A DNA stretch of 64,000 nucleotides from Gammaproteobacteria bacterium UBA2675 (GCA_002354805.1 DEMH01000005.1:50615-114614); one strand, 5' to 3'. Shown: positions 26,351 through 35,430, numbered from the stretch's first letter. The notes: generated by a model not told the origin, from the sequence alone. Program-made: numbers and translations.

Positions 26351-28192
26351 TTACTGGTAGCCTTTCGCCTGCAGTTCGAACAGTGTGGCGTACTGACCGC
26401 CCAGTGCCAGCAGGCTCTCGTGATCGCCGCGCTCGAGAATGCGGCCATGCTCCATAACCACGATCTGATCGGCGATACGCACCGTCGAAAATCTGTGGGA
26501 AATGATGATGGAGATACGATTGGCGGTCAATTCGCGAAAGTGCGCAAAAATATCCGCCTCGGCACGCGCGTCGATGGCAGCTGTTGGTTCATCCAGGATC
26601 AGCACCTCGGCGCGGCTGCGCATAAAGGCACGGCCCAGTGCGATCTTCTGCCACTGCCCGCCCGACAGATCCTGTCCATCGCGAAACCAGGTACCCAGCT
26701 GGGTATCGTACTGGGCGGGCATATGTTTGATGAACTCAGCTGCCAGGCCCTTTTCGGCTGCCTCTTCGATTAACGGTCGATCATTAATAAACTCTTTGTC
26801 ACCAACACCAATGTTTTCACCAACCTTTAGCTGGTAACGGGCGAAATCCTGAAAAATGACGCCCAGCTTTTCACGCAGTGCGTTGATATCCCACTCCTGC
26901 AGATCCAGCCCCTGATACAGAATGCGACCACCGGTTGGTGTGTAGAGCCGCGTCAGCAGTTTGATCAGCGTCGTTTTGCCAGAACCATTTTCTCCGACGA
27001 TGGCCAGACTCTCGCCCGGACGAATATGCAGATCGATGGCATCCAGCGCTGGCCGCTCGGCCCCCGGATAATGGAAACTGACCTGCTCAAAACGGATTCC
27101 GTCTTCAGGCTGCGGTCCCTCTGTTTTATCGCCAGTGGGTTCGGGCACGTTATGACCCAGATATTCCGTCAGGTTGGAAAGGTAGAGGTTGTCTTCATAC
27201 ATTCTGTTGATAGACGCCAGACAACTGGTCACCGCACCCTGGCCCTGGCGGAACACTGCAATATACATGGTCATCTGACCCAGCGTGATGGCACCGGCGA
27301 CCGCCGCAAACGCTACCCAGCCGTAGGCAAAATAGAAGGCGACGCTGGCGATCAGGCCCAGCACATAACCCCAGAAGCCGCGGCGCAGGACCAGATTGCG
27401 ATCTTCCTTGTAGATATTCTTGAATATATCCACGTAGCGCTGCAGGAACAGACGGCCCAGCTGCATCAGCTTGACCTCCTTTACGCCGTCCTCGCGTGTC
27501 AGCACCATTTCAAGATAGACCTGCATACGACGCTCTGAGGATCGACGACGCTGGTTGCGGAATGCTTCACCCGAGTATTTGGCCTCGGCCATAAAGGCGG
27601 GCACACCGGCAAAGCTGAGCAGCAGAACCGCCCAGATGGAGAACTGCAGCAGCAGGAAGCCATAACTGATCAGCGAGATACCATCACGGATCAAATCGAA
27701 GGTCGCAATGACCAGACTCAGTGGGCGGCTGGAGGCCTCACGTCGTGCGCGCACCAGCTTGTCGTAGTATTCAGAGTCTTCAAAATTGGCCAGCTCCAGC
27801 GTCAATGCCTTTTCCAGAATCATCACATTGACTTCGTTGCTCAGCAGGGCGCGCAGGATGGACTGGCACACCGTGTTGATTTTCTGGGCGCCGGTCATCA
27901 GCACAACCAGTCCGGCCTCGATCAATACATATTGCAGTAGCTGGGTCTGCAGCGCATCGCGGGCTGCGCCATCGGCCTCAATGGCGGCGACAACGGCATC
28001 AACAATCAGTTGGCCGACCCAGGCAATGGCAGCCGGCAACAGCCCTGCCGCCAGCGTCGCCAGCGCCATGACGATGGTCAGGGCCGGGCTGGCACGCCAG
28101 ACGATTTCTATTGCGACGCCGCTATAGCGAAACACGGATGCAAAGCGTGTCAGCCACTGCCACGGGCTTAATTTGGGAAGAGTTGCTTTCAA
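26351..28192 (-). CDS. ABC transporter, fused permease and ATPase (exporter type)
   Basis: 613 residues. Six membrane helices with long cytoplasmic extensions (about 30-345) are followed by a nucleotide-binding domain: Walker A GENGSGKTTLIKLL near residue 400, Q-loop VIFQDFARY, signature LSGGQWQKIALGRA, Walker B VLILDEPTAAID and switch SHRFS. It works as a dimer; a single gene suggests a homodimer. The substrate is not evident. It is the first gene of an operon with the antiporter. The start lies about 125 bases past the methyltransferase terminator. Confidence 0.92.
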   Translation of the reverse strand: MKATLPKLSPWQWLTRFASVFRYSGVAIEIVWRASPALTIVMALATLAAGLLPAAIAWVGQLIVDAVVAAIEADGAARDALQTQLLQYVLIEAGLVVLMTGAQKINTVCQSILRALLSNEVNVMILEKALTLELANFEDSEYYDKLVRARREASSRPLSLVIATFDLIRDGISLISYGFLLLQFSIWAVLLLSFAGVPAFMAEAKYSGEAFRNQRRRSSERRMQVYLEMVLTREDGVKEVKLMQLGRLFLQRYVDIFKNIYKEDRNLVLRRGFWGYVLGLIASVAFYFAYGWVAFAAVAGAITLGQMTMYIAVFRQGQGAVTSCLASINRMYEDNLYLSNLTEYLGHNVPEPTGDKTEGPQPEDGIRFEQVSFHYPGAERPALDAIDLHIRPGESLAIVGENGSGKTTLIKLLTRLYTPTGGRILYQGLDLQEWDINALREKLGVIFQDFARYQLKVGENIGVGDKEFINDRPLIEEAAEKGLAAEFIKHMPAQYDTQLGTWFRDGQDLSGGQWQKIALGRAFMRSRAEVLILDEPTAAIDARAEADIFAHFRELTANRISIIISHRFSTVRIADQIVVMEHGRILERGDHESLLALGGQYATLFELQAKGYQ

Positions 28193-28218
28193 ACGTCTAC
28201 TATTCGTTAAACCAGTTC

Positions 28219-28269
28219 AAAAAACCAGCGGGGCCACGACCAGCCTGCGGACAGGCTGGCGGTGACCCC
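28219..28269 (-). terminator. Rho-independent terminator after the methyltransferase gene
   Basis: On the minus strand a composite hairpin has an outer 8-bp stem (GGGGTCAC with GTGGCCCC, one G-U pair) and an inner perfect 8-bp stem CCAGCCTG/CAGGCTGG with a 4-base loop. A six-T run follows 5 bases later. It ends 27 bases before the ABC transporter start. Confidence 0.7.
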
Positions 28270-28318
28270 GCGATTATACGCTGCTGGCAGCGTAGTTGCT
28301 GCCAGTGCCTTCAAGGCA

Positions 28319-29050
28319 TCAGGGTTTCATGGCGCGTACAACTATACGGTCGGTATTGCGTCCCAGACTCTGATCAAAAGGTCCGGTTGTCCTTGGATCA
28401 TCATCGGCATGCAGCACGTCACTGACACCCGTGATGACAAATCCGGCTTCGGTGACCGCCTGGGCCACTTCATCCAGTGTGATGCGGTGCAGCGATGCAT
28501 TGTCGGCGCCCACATTGCCGCGGTGATCGATGATACCCAGGACGCCGCCCGACTTGAGCACATCCTTGACGGCAGCCAGCATGGCCTGCGCGGCGGCGGG
28601 GTTGCCATTGTACAGATCGTGGAAATTAAGCGCCGTCAGCGCAAAATCCACCGAGCCGGACTCGATACCCAGGCTGTCAAAGCCCTGATTCACGCGCTGC
28701 ACATTTGGCAGACGATCTCCGGCCAGGCGCTCCTGCACGCCGGCTTCGGTATTACGCATGCCCAGGGAGGCCGGGCTGTTCTGCATCAGTACTGTGCCAT
28801 TGGGACCCACGGCGTACGACAGGACTTCGGTATACCAACCTGTTGAGGCCATGATATCGAGCGCGGTCATGCCCTCTTCCAGGCCCAGAAAACTCAGCAC
28901 AGCCACTGGTTGGCGCGAGGCATCGCGCTCTTTGTCGGCTGCCGGGCGATCGGCACTGTTCAGAGCCTGAGTAAGGCGCGCCTCATCGACGGCATGCACC
29001 TGGCCAACAGCCAGCAATGCCACGGTAAATAAACTGACCAGCTTCTTCAC
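28319..29050 (-). CDS. Exported SAM-dependent methyltransferase-like protein (COG4798-like)
   Basis: 243 residues from a GTG at 29050 with a GGAGGG site 9 bases upstream. It starts with a signal peptide (VKKLVSLFTVALLAVGQVHA). The class I methyltransferase motif I is relaxed (TALDIMASTGWYTEVLS), with NFHDLYN and a glycine-rich VLKSGGVLGIIDHRG (motif IV/V region). Exported members of this group are common in marine proteobacteria. Since SAM is cytoplasmic, methyl transfer in the periplasm is doubtful, so either the helix is an anchor or the fold has been reused. Confidence 0.8.
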   Translation of the reverse strand: MKKLVSLFTVALLAVGQVHAVDEARLTQALNSADRPAADKERDASRQPVAVLSFLGLEEGMTALDIMASTGWYTEVLSYAVGPNGTVLMQNSPASLGMRNTEAGVQERLAGDRLPNVQRVNQGFDSLGIESGSVDFALTALNFHDLYNGNPAAAQAMLAAVKDVLKSGGVLGIIDHRGNVGADNASLHRITLDEVAQAVTEAGFVITGVSDVLHADDDPRTTGPFDQSLGRNTDRIVVRAMKP

Positions 29051-29286
29051 AGAAAACCCTCCACAGTCATTATTATTGATGTTGTGCCGACAATTGACGC
29101 GATGATCATGGTATCTGCATACGCACTCTCGTCGCCAAACGTCAGAGCAGCGGACAGCATAGGGCAATTTCAGCCAGGAATACAGGAGAACGCGTCTCGG
29201 GGGTGGTGAGCGGTAAACGCGGCAGACCCAGAATGACGGGGTTGTTCAGCTAATGCGGGAATGGCGGGCTCGCAAGGGCGCACAAA

Positions 29287-29475
29287 TCAGTGCAGTCTGC
29301 GCGACTCCATCAATTCTTCTTCAAAGAGCTTTTTGACGCGCAGCAATTCCTGCATGTCGTTTTCAGAGGTCAGCAGCGGCAGATGGTTCTCAATATCCAG
29401 AATGATATTGGTAATACTGCCAGTGTCGAGAGCGCTCAGGTCGACATCAAACGGCCAGGGCGATTCTTGGCTCAT
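29287..29475 (-). CDS. Small orphan protein, 62 residues
   Basis: A short frame with a GAGGA site 9 bases before the ATG, no overlap with neighbours, and an acidic helical product (SITNIILDIENHLPLL then MQELLRVKKLFEEELMESRR). The C-terminal half would form an amphipathic helix. I do not recognise a family. It lies between the methyltransferase and ubiI-like genes on the same strand. Confidence 0.5.
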   Translation of the reverse strand: MSQESPWPFDVDLSALDTGSITNIILDIENHLPLLTSENDMQELLRVKKLFEEELMESRRLH

Positions 29476-29566
29476 GAGAAAATCCTCGGGGGCAATTAAG
29501 GCTTACCTAAGGTCATCGTCCGCCGTGGGGGATTCTTTAGAAAATATTCCAATTGATTGGCCGAAA

Positions 29567-30814
29567 TCAGCCCAGCGCCTGGCGAATCAGGAACTGCTTG
29601 AGGACGGGAAGACGGTCGACGGCGTCCATGCCGGTGTTGCGGAGCCAGCGCACGGGCAGGGGCTGCTCGGCATACAGACGTTTGAATGCCTCCATGGTCA
29701 CCATCATGCTCAGATTGTTGGGCTGGCGACGGCGCTGATAGCGCGACAGAACAATCGGGTCAGCCGGCGAGCGGCCACTGTGCCGGGCCCGGACCAGCTC
29801 TTCTGCCAGGACCTGGACGTCTGCCAGACCCAGGTTGGCACCCTGGCCGGCCAGTGGATGAATGCTGTGTGCCGCGTCGCCAATCAGGACCAGCGGGCCT
29901 TGATGATAGCGGCGTGCATGCCGCTGGCGCAGCGGGAAACTGAAGCGTTTATCCGTGTGTTGCACAGACCCCAGCCAGTGCTGACTGGCATTGGACAGTG
30001 CCTGACAGAACGCAGCGTCATCCATGGACATCAATGACTCCACCATTGACGGGATCACCGACCAGACTATGGAGCAGTAGCGTTGCGGCGATTGCGGTGC
30101 GGCCTGGTCGGCCAGTGGCAGAAAAGCCAGCACCCCTTCGTCCATGAATATCTGGCGCGCAGTATTGTGGTGTGCCTGCTCTGTGCAAATGGTCGTGACG
30201 ATTGCCTGATGTTCGTAGTCCCATTCCCGTGTGGCGATCCCGGCCATGCTTCGCAGCGGCGAACCGGCACCGTCCGCCGCAATCACCAGCCCTGCCTGCA
30301 CAGTGTCACCATTGTTCAGCGTCAGCTCAGCCTTCTGAGCTGTCCCGGAATGAGCCACCTGCTGACAGGCAGTGACTGTGACCGGCGCCAGTACCTGCAG
30401 ATTTGGGTACTCTGCCATCCGCTGCTGCAGCGCCGACAGCATGATCCGGTTCTCGACGATGTGGCCCAGGGAGTCGGTATGCACATCCCGGGCATCAAAA
30501 TCGATCTGGCCGGTGCCGTCGGCTTCGCGCACATGCATGTGGGTATAGGCGCAGCTGCGTTGGGCCTCGATGGCCGGCCAGACCTGCAATTGCTGGAACA
30601 AGCGTTGCGAGGCATGCGTGATGGCACTGACTCGCGGGTCGTAAGACTCTGGCTGTGTCTCCGTCTCACCTGCAGTCACCGGCGCGGCATCCAGCAGCAG
30701 CACATTGATACCCGCGTCAGCCAGCGCCAGCGCCATGGTGGCGCCCACCAGCCCTGCGCCAACGACGGCTATTTCGGTCTCGTGCTGTATATGACTGTGC
30801 GTTTGCTGACTCAT
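29567..30814 (-). CDS. ubiI: FAD-dependent ubiquinone-biosynthesis hydroxylase (UbiI/UbiF/VisC type)
   Basis: 415 residues. UbiH/COQ6-family flavin monooxygenase with the Rossmann motif IAVVGAGLVGATMALALADAG, the DG motif VIAADGAGSPLR and the FAD-ribityl motif GDAAHSIHPLAGQGANLG. It hydroxylates the aromatic ring of a ubiquinone precursor. The paralogue ubiH lies 1 kb away on the same strand. In E. coli and Pseudomonas, ubiH and ubiI are contiguous; here two opposite-strand genes lie between them. UbiI versus UbiF specificity cannot be fixed by eye. Confidence 0.85.
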   Translation of the reverse strand: MSQQTHSHIQHETEIAVVGAGLVGATMALALADAGINVLLLDAAPVTAGETETQPESYDPRVSAITHASQRLFQQLQVWPAIEAQRSCAYTHMHVREADGTGQIDFDARDVHTDSLGHIVENRIMLSALQQRMAEYPNLQVLAPVTVTACQQVAHSGTAQKAELTLNNGDTVQAGLVIAADGAGSPLRSMAGIATREWDYEHQAIVTTICTEQAHHNTARQIFMDEGVLAFLPLADQAAPQSPQRYCSIVWSVIPSMVESLMSMDDAAFCQALSNASQHWLGSVQHTDKRFSFPLRQRHARRYHQGPLVLIGDAAHSIHPLAGQGANLGLADVQVLAEELVRARHSGRSPADPIVLSRYQRRRQPNNLSMMVTMEAFKRLYAEQPLPVRWLRNTGMDAVDRLPVLKQFLIRQALG

Positions 30815-30910
30815 TTACGTGCTGCCAAAGATCAGTTGAAGCGGGCTGCATTCTGTTGAATACTGCCGATACTTTACCATCATATGGCAACGCAGGCAGG
30901 AGAGAATAAT

Positions 30911-31378
30911 ATGTCCGGACAAATGAGCCCGGCAGCAGCCAGGGATCTGATAGGCACAGAAACAGGTGTCAGCCAGTGGCACACCATCAGCCAGGAACAG
31001 GTCAACCAGTTTGCCGATACCACCGGCGATCATCAGTTCATCCATCTGGATGAGGCCCGTGCAGCAGCAGAAACGCCCTTTGGCGGCACCATCGCTCATG
31101 GCTATCTGACATTATCCATGCTCAGTATGCTGGGTGCTGAAGCTAATAACGTACGACTGCAGAACACCCGCATAACCATTAACTACGGCCTGGACAAAGT
31201 ACGATTCCTGAATCCGGTTCGGGTCGGCTCGCGTATACGTGCACGTTTTGTATTAATGAGCATTGAGGAAAAGAACCCTGGTCAATGGCTGTTAAAAAAC
31301 CAGGCAACCGTCGAGATAGACGGCCAGCAGAAACCAGCGATGATTGCAGAATCACTGGCGCTGGTGATCACCGGCTGA
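30911..31378 (+). CDS. MaoC-like (R)-specific enoyl-CoA hydratase/dehydratase
   Basis: 155 residues from the ATG at 30911, which follows a GGAGAG site. It is a hot-dog-fold hydratase with the hydratase-2 motif FADTTGDHQFIHLDEARA (catalytic Asp and His) and ETPFGGTIAHGYLTLSM. Relatives hydrate trans-2-enoyl-CoA to (R)-3-hydroxyacyl-CoA for fatty-acid or PHA metabolism. It is divergent from ubiI and lies inside the otherwise conserved ubiquinone locus. Confidence 0.88.
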   Translation: MSGQMSPAAARDLIGTETGVSQWHTISQEQVNQFADTTGDHQFIHLDEARAAAETPFGGTIAHGYLTLSMLSMLGAEANNVRLQNTRITINYGLDKVRFLNPVRVGSRIRARFVLMSIEEKNPGQWLLKNQATVEIDGQQKPAMIAESLALVITG

Positions 31379-31446
31379 GCAACAGGCGCTTTTGCAGGTC
31401 AGTTTTCTGATCAGTCGTACCGACTTCACATACAGGAGTATTCGCC

Positions 31447-31887
31447 ATGAGCAGGAATCAGACCAACCACTTTGCACGGGGCATTCTTATTATGGGACTC
31501 TTGACGCTTATCGGCTGCGCCGGCGATCGGCCTGCCGATCTCGGGCCGCTGGATGGTCAGTTGCGGGCCTGCCCGGACTCACCTAATTGCGTGAGCAGTT
31601 TTGATACCCGGGACAGTCATGCGATCGAACCCATCAGAGGCACGCCGGAAGCAGTCAGACAGGCTTTAAACCAGATGGAACGCGTGGAGATCATCACAGA
31701 CTCTGGTGGTTACATACACGCTGAGTTTACCAGCCGCCTGATGGGTTATGTCGATGACGTGGAGTTTCTGGCCAACCCACACGAAGGAGTGGTTCACGTA
31801 AGGTCGGCATCACGTCTTGGCTACAGCGACATGGGTGTCAATCGCGAACGCATTGAGCAGATCCGCTCACTTATCGTAAACCCATAG
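31447..31887 (+). CDS. DUF1499 lipoprotein
   Basis: 146 residues. A lipoprotein signal ends in the lipobox LIGC. The DUF1499 domain is recognisable from LRACPDSPNCVSSFDT, HAEFTSRLMGYVDDVEF and VHVRSASRLGYSDMGVNRER. The domain is widespread with no agreed function. Its 3' end overlaps the convergent ubiH gene by 17 bases. Confidence 0.85.
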   Translation: MSRNQTNHFARGILIMGLLTLIGCAGDRPADLGPLDGQLRACPDSPNCVSSFDTRDSHAIEPIRGTPEAVRQALNQMERVEIITDSGGYIHAEFTSRLMGYVDDVEFLANPHEGVVHVRSASRLGYSDMGVNRERIEQIRSLIVNP

Positions 31888-33100
31888 CCTGCCGCGCAAA
31901 CCACTGTTTGGCTGGCGGCATGACGTCCATGAACAGCAGCCCCAGATTGCGGCCCGCCGCCATTGCCGGATTGCGATTCGCAAACAGCCTTGTGGTCAGA
32001 TCGCTGAACATGACCGTCAGATTCTGATCGGACTGTTGCGCCTGCAGGTATTGCTCAAGCATCAGGTAGTCGCCAACGGCGGCTGCCCCATGTGTCTCCG
32101 CCTGCTCTGCCAGTGTCTGCGCCAGCGCATCAGCATCCCGCAGCGCCAGATTCAGACCCTGGCCGGCAACCGGGTGCAGTGTATGGGCAACATTGCCAAG
32201 CAGTACCAGCCCCGGGCGAATCTGCTCCCTGGCAAGCATCAATGCCAATGGATAAAGAGACCTGGCACCAGCACGGGTAAACCGTCCCAGCCTTGTGCCA
32301 AACCTCTCCTGCAGTGCATGTAAAAAAGCCGCATCTGGCAATTGAGTGATGGCTGCAGCTTCCTGTTCAGCCACAGTCCAAACCAGCGCTCCGCGATGCT
32401 CTTTTTCTGCATCACTTAATGGCAGTACCGCCAGCGGTCCCGTATCTGTAAATCGCTCAAAGGCCAGCCCCTGGTGCGCATGTTCGAAGGCGACGTTGCA
32501 GATTAAAGCATGCTGCTGGTACGGCTTTCGTTCCAGCTGTATGCCCAGTTGCGAGCAGATGTCCGAACGGCCACCGTCGGCCAGCACCATTAGCGAGGCA
32601 TCAATTGTAGTGGCGACCTGATCCTGGCCCTGCACCTCGATCTGCATGCCTGCGGCAGCGTGACGAACGCGTTGCACCGAGGCGGGCGAGCATACGTCTA
32701 TGTCCGGGTGTTCAAGCAGGCGCTTGTTGAGCGTCGCTGCCAGATGCCGGTTCTCGATCACAAATCCGAGCGCCGACACATCGACATCTGTATTGTGTAA
32801 TCGTGCGGCTCCAAAATGGCCACGGTCAGAGACGTGAATATCCTTGATGGCACATGCATAAGGTGCCAGGTCGTCCCACAAGCCGGTCTGTCGATATATG
32901 AGATGACTGCCCCAGGACAGGGCAGTGCTGCGCGCATCAAAGTCCGGCTCTCCGGCAGCGGTAGCCAGCGGCATTGCATCGACCAGCAGAATTCGCAGGC
33001 TTTGCCGCCGATCCTGCCCGGCCAGCAATAGCGCAAAACTGCCACCCACCAGACCACCACCGATGACCACGACGTCGTAATGTTGAGTTTTGTCTGTCAC
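31871..33100 (-). CDS. ubiH: 2-octaprenyl-6-methoxyphenol hydroxylase (UbiH)
   Basis: 409 residues from the GTG at 33100, preceded by an AAAGG site; a TTG 18 bases upstream is possible. FAD motif VVIGGGLVGGSFALLLAG, DFDARSTALSWGS, VLADGGRSDICSQLGI and LLGNVAHTLHPVAGQGLNL identify the UbiH branch. It hydroxylates a ring position during aerobic ubiquinone synthesis. It lies downstream of pepP, as in other gammaproteobacteria, and its last 17 bases overlap the DUF1499 gene. Confidence 0.92.
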   Translation of the reverse strand: MTDKTQHYDVVVIGGGLVGGSFALLLAGQDRRQSLRILLVDAMPLATAAGEPDFDARSTALSWGSHLIYRQTGLWDDLAPYACAIKDIHVSDRGHFGAARLHNTDVDVSALGFVIENRHLAATLNKRLLEHPDIDVCSPASVQRVRHAAAGMQIEVQGQDQVATTIDASLMVLADGGRSDICSQLGIQLERKPYQQHALICNVAFEHAHQGLAFERFTDTGPLAVLPLSDAEKEHRGALVWTVAEQEAAAITQLPDAAFLHALQERFGTRLGRFTRAGARSLYPLALMLAREQIRPGLVLLGNVAHTLHPVAGQGLNLALRDADALAQTLAEQAETHGAAAVGDYLMLEQYLQAQQSDQNLTVMFSDLTTRLFANRNPAMAAGRNLGLLFMDVMPPAKQWFARQAMGLR

Positions 33101-33185
33101 TGCAATCCTTTTCTCCAAACCTGCTGCGCGCTGGCGGTATCTGCCTGACAGGACTTTACCGCCGCTGCAGCACTATGGCAGAGGC

Positions 33186-34517
33186 TTACTGGCGCCCGGC
33201 CATCAGCGCTTCTATTTCCTCTGTGGTTTTGGGTACCGCGTGAGTCAATACACGGTTGCCGTTACGGGTCACCAGCACATCATCTTCGATACGTATACCA
33301 ATGCCACGCCACTTCTTGGCGACTTTTTTGTTGTCTGGTGACACATAAATGCCAGGCTCTATGGTTGTAACCATGCCTGCCTCGTAAGGGCGCCACTTAT
33401 CACCTTTCAGGTAGCTGCCAGCATCATGTACATCAATGCCCAGCCAGTGGCCAGCGCGATGCATATAGAAGTCACGATAGGCGCCGTCCGCAATCAGTTT
33501 CTTGACATTGCCCTTCAGCAGACCCAGCTCTACCAGCCCTTCGGTAATCACGCGAACTGTAATATTGTGGGGCTCATCCCAGGCGACACCCGGCTTGATG
33601 GCGTCGATCGCCTTCAGTTGCGCCTTCAGCACAATGTCATACAGCGCCTTCTGCTCTTTGCTGAACTTGCCGCTGACCGGGAAGGTGCGCGTGATGTCCG
33701 CCGCGTAGTATTCATATTCACAACCGGCATCAATCAGCACCAGATCACCGTCGCACAGGGGCTTGTTGTTTTCGATGTAGTGCAGAATGCAGGCATTGGC
33801 GCCGGCAGCAACAATGCTGTTGTAGGCCGGAAAACGTGCCCCGGAACTGATAAATTCGTGCTGCAGCTCAGCTTCCAGATGATATTCGTACAGACCATCG
33901 CGGGCCGCGAGCATGGCGCGGCAGTGCGCACGGGCCGAAATATCAGCGGCTTGCTGCATCAGTTTGACTTCTGCGGCGTCCTTGAACAGGCGCATCTCAT
34001 GAACCAGCGGATCCAGCATCTCGAACTGGACCGGCGCGCGCGCACCCTGCCGCGTCCGGGCACGCAGGTCGTTAACCCACATCGATACACGTGTATCCAG
34101 CGCTGCGTCCTGACCAATGCTGTAATAGACCCGTTCGCTGCCATCTATCAGTCCCGGCATGCGCTGGTCCAGCTCGCCGATCGGCCAGGCCTCGTCAATA
34201 TGCAATTGACCAACGGCTGCAGCAGGGCCGGTCAGGATACCGCTCCAGATTTCCTTGATCTTGTCTTTGGGCTGGCAGAACAATACGACTTTGTTACCGG
34301 CTGGCCCTTTGATCAGCGCCAGCATGGCCTGATCCTCAACAAAACCACTCAGGTAGTAAAAGTCGCTGTGCTGCCGGTAGCTGTATTCGGTGTCATGGCT
34401 GCGCGTTTTAAGCGTCGCGGCCGACAGCAGGGCAACGCTGTTGTTTTTCAGTTTCTTGAACAAAGCCTGGCGGTGTTTTTTCGCCTGGGCAAATCGCAAT
34501 TCAGTATCTGCTTTCAT
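33186..34517 (-). CDS. pepP: Xaa-Pro aminopeptidase P
   Basis: 443 residues, M24B family. An N-terminal aminopeptidase-P domain (HDTEYSYRQHSDFYYLSGF) precedes the pita-bread catalytic domain with the dimanganese ligands in LIDAGCEYEYYAADITRTFP, HRAGHWLGIDVHD, TTIEPGIYV and GIRIEDDVLV. It removes N-terminal residues preceding proline. It is the first gene of pepP-ubiH and is divergent from the TIGR02449-zapA pair. The ygfB gene usually found just upstream is missing. Confidence 0.95.
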   Translation of the reverse strand: MKADTELRFAQAKKHRQALFKKLKNNSVALLSAATLKTRSHDTEYSYRQHSDFYYLSGFVEDQAMLALIKGPAGNKVVLFCQPKDKIKEIWSGILTGPAAAVGQLHIDEAWPIGELDQRMPGLIDGSERVYYSIGQDAALDTRVSMWVNDLRARTRQGARAPVQFEMLDPLVHEMRLFKDAAEVKLMQQAADISARAHCRAMLAARDGLYEYHLEAELQHEFISSGARFPAYNSIVAAGANACILHYIENNKPLCDGDLVLIDAGCEYEYYAADITRTFPVSGKFSKEQKALYDIVLKAQLKAIDAIKPGVAWDEPHNITVRVITEGLVELGLLKGNVKKLIADGAYRDFYMHRAGHWLGIDVHDAGSYLKGDKWRPYEAGMVTTIEPGIYVSPDNKKVAKKWRGIGIRIEDDVLVTRNGNRVLTHAVPKTTEEIEALMAGRQ

Positions 34518-34630
34518 GCTGTTTAACTGACTCTGTTGGTGGATGAAGCGAACGAGTTGACCGGCCTGTGCCAGCTCTCTATAGTACAGGCTGTTGTATA
34601 AAAAGGCTGCGGCTGCTTGCAGGCACGATC

Positions 34631-34846
34631 ATGAATGACGATCAATTGAACACCCTCGAAGAAAAAATCGATGCTCTGATTGCCTTGTGCGCTGCCATGA
34701 AACAGGAGAATCAACTGTTGCGTGCCAGTCAGCATAACTGGCAAACTGAGCGCCAGCAACTCCTCGAGAATAACCGTCAGGCGAAGGCGAGACTGGAGTC
34801 AGTCCTCAGCCGTCTGCGGTCCATGGAACAATCCCAGAGCGCCTGA
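34631..34846 (+). CDS. TIGR02449-family coiled-coil protein
   Basis: 71 residues from the ATG at 34631: MNDDQLNTLEEKIDALIALC followed by a continuous heptad pattern (QENQLLRASQHNWQTER). Small ZapB-like coiled-coil proteins of this family precede zapA in many gammaproteobacteria and may act in cell division. The zapA start follows its stop by a single base (TGATATG), so translation is coupled. Confidence 0.85.
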   Translation: MNDDQLNTLEEKIDALIALCAAMKQENQLLRASQHNWQTERQQLLENNRQAKARLESVLSRLRSMEQSQSA

Positions 34847-34847
34847 T

Positions 34848-35171
34848 ATGTCCAGCAGCCCCGAAGCCTCGAGCACGGTTGTCGTCAAAATCCTCGACCG
34901 TGAATACCAGATCAGTTGCCCGCCCTCAGAGCAGGATGCGCTGCTCAAGTCCGCGCGCTATCTGGATGAAAACATGCGCAAAATCAAAGCGAGAGGCACG
35001 ATTCACGGGCTCGAAAAAATCTCTGTGATGGCAGCCCTGAATATCACTCACGAGCTGATACAAAAGAACCATCAGATCAACACATCCCGCCATGGCAGCG
35101 CCCAGAAGATCAAATATCTTGAAGATAAAATCGAGCGCGCGCTGCACCATGCCCGGCAGATGGAGCTGTAA
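34848..35171 (+). CDS. zapA: Cell division protein ZapA
   Basis: 107 residues. The ZapA domain has VVVKILDREYQISCPPSEQD, LLKSARYLDENMRKI and a C-terminal coiled coil (AALNITHELIQKNH, KIKYLEDKIERALH). It bundles FtsZ filaments at the division ring. Position directly before 6S RNA and fau supports the call. Confidence 0.93.
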   Translation: MSSSPEASSTVVVKILDREYQISCPPSEQDALLKSARYLDENMRKIKARGTIHGLEKISVMAALNITHELIQKNHQINTSRHGSAQKIKYLEDKIERALHHARQMEL

Positions 35172-35215
35172 CAAAAAATCCGCGCTTAACCCTCGATAGG
35201 CCTTCCCAACTGCTA

Positions 35216-35221
35216 TATACT
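35216..35221 (+). promoter_or_regulatory. -10 element of the 6S RNA promoter
   Basis: TATACT, 8 bases before the inferred 6S RNA 5' end. No consensus -35 is evident. Confidence 0.5.
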
Positions 35222-35228
35222 GATTCCA

Positions 35229-35409
35229 TAGTCACCTGGGGTATCCGCTAGCTGAAAGTGTTCTTGAGCCGATATTCAATACCCCGGAGGCGCCGACAAG
35301 ATGTGGTTGTGCATGTCCGCTTGACGGAAAGCCTGAAAGCATCGTTGGCGCCACCACCTGAACCAAAGGGTTCAGGACTATTTCGGCGGCGGTATCTTGG
35401 GTGGCTTCC
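35229..35409 (+). ncRNA. ssrS: 6S RNA
   Basis: 6S RNA binds the sigma-70 RNA polymerase holoenzyme and represses transcription in stationary phase. The sequence shares blocks with E. coli 6S RNA: TTGAGCCGATATTCAATACC at 35264-35283, CCTGAACCAAAGGGTTCAGG in the 3' half, and GGCGGCGGTATCTTGG near the end. A terminal stem pairs CACCTGGGGTATC (from 35233) with GGTATCTTGGGTG (35391-35403), 13 pairs with wobbles, enclosing the central bubble. It sits between zapA and fau, the conserved gammaproteobacterial location. The exact ends are estimated (about 181 nt). Confidence 0.9.
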
Positions 35410-35430
35410 GCATACATCGTAGTCAAGCTT

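Noticed and set aside
33426..34526. 366-residue open frame opposite pepP
   Set aside because: pepP has all M24 metal ligands; the opposite frame has no ribosome site or motifs.
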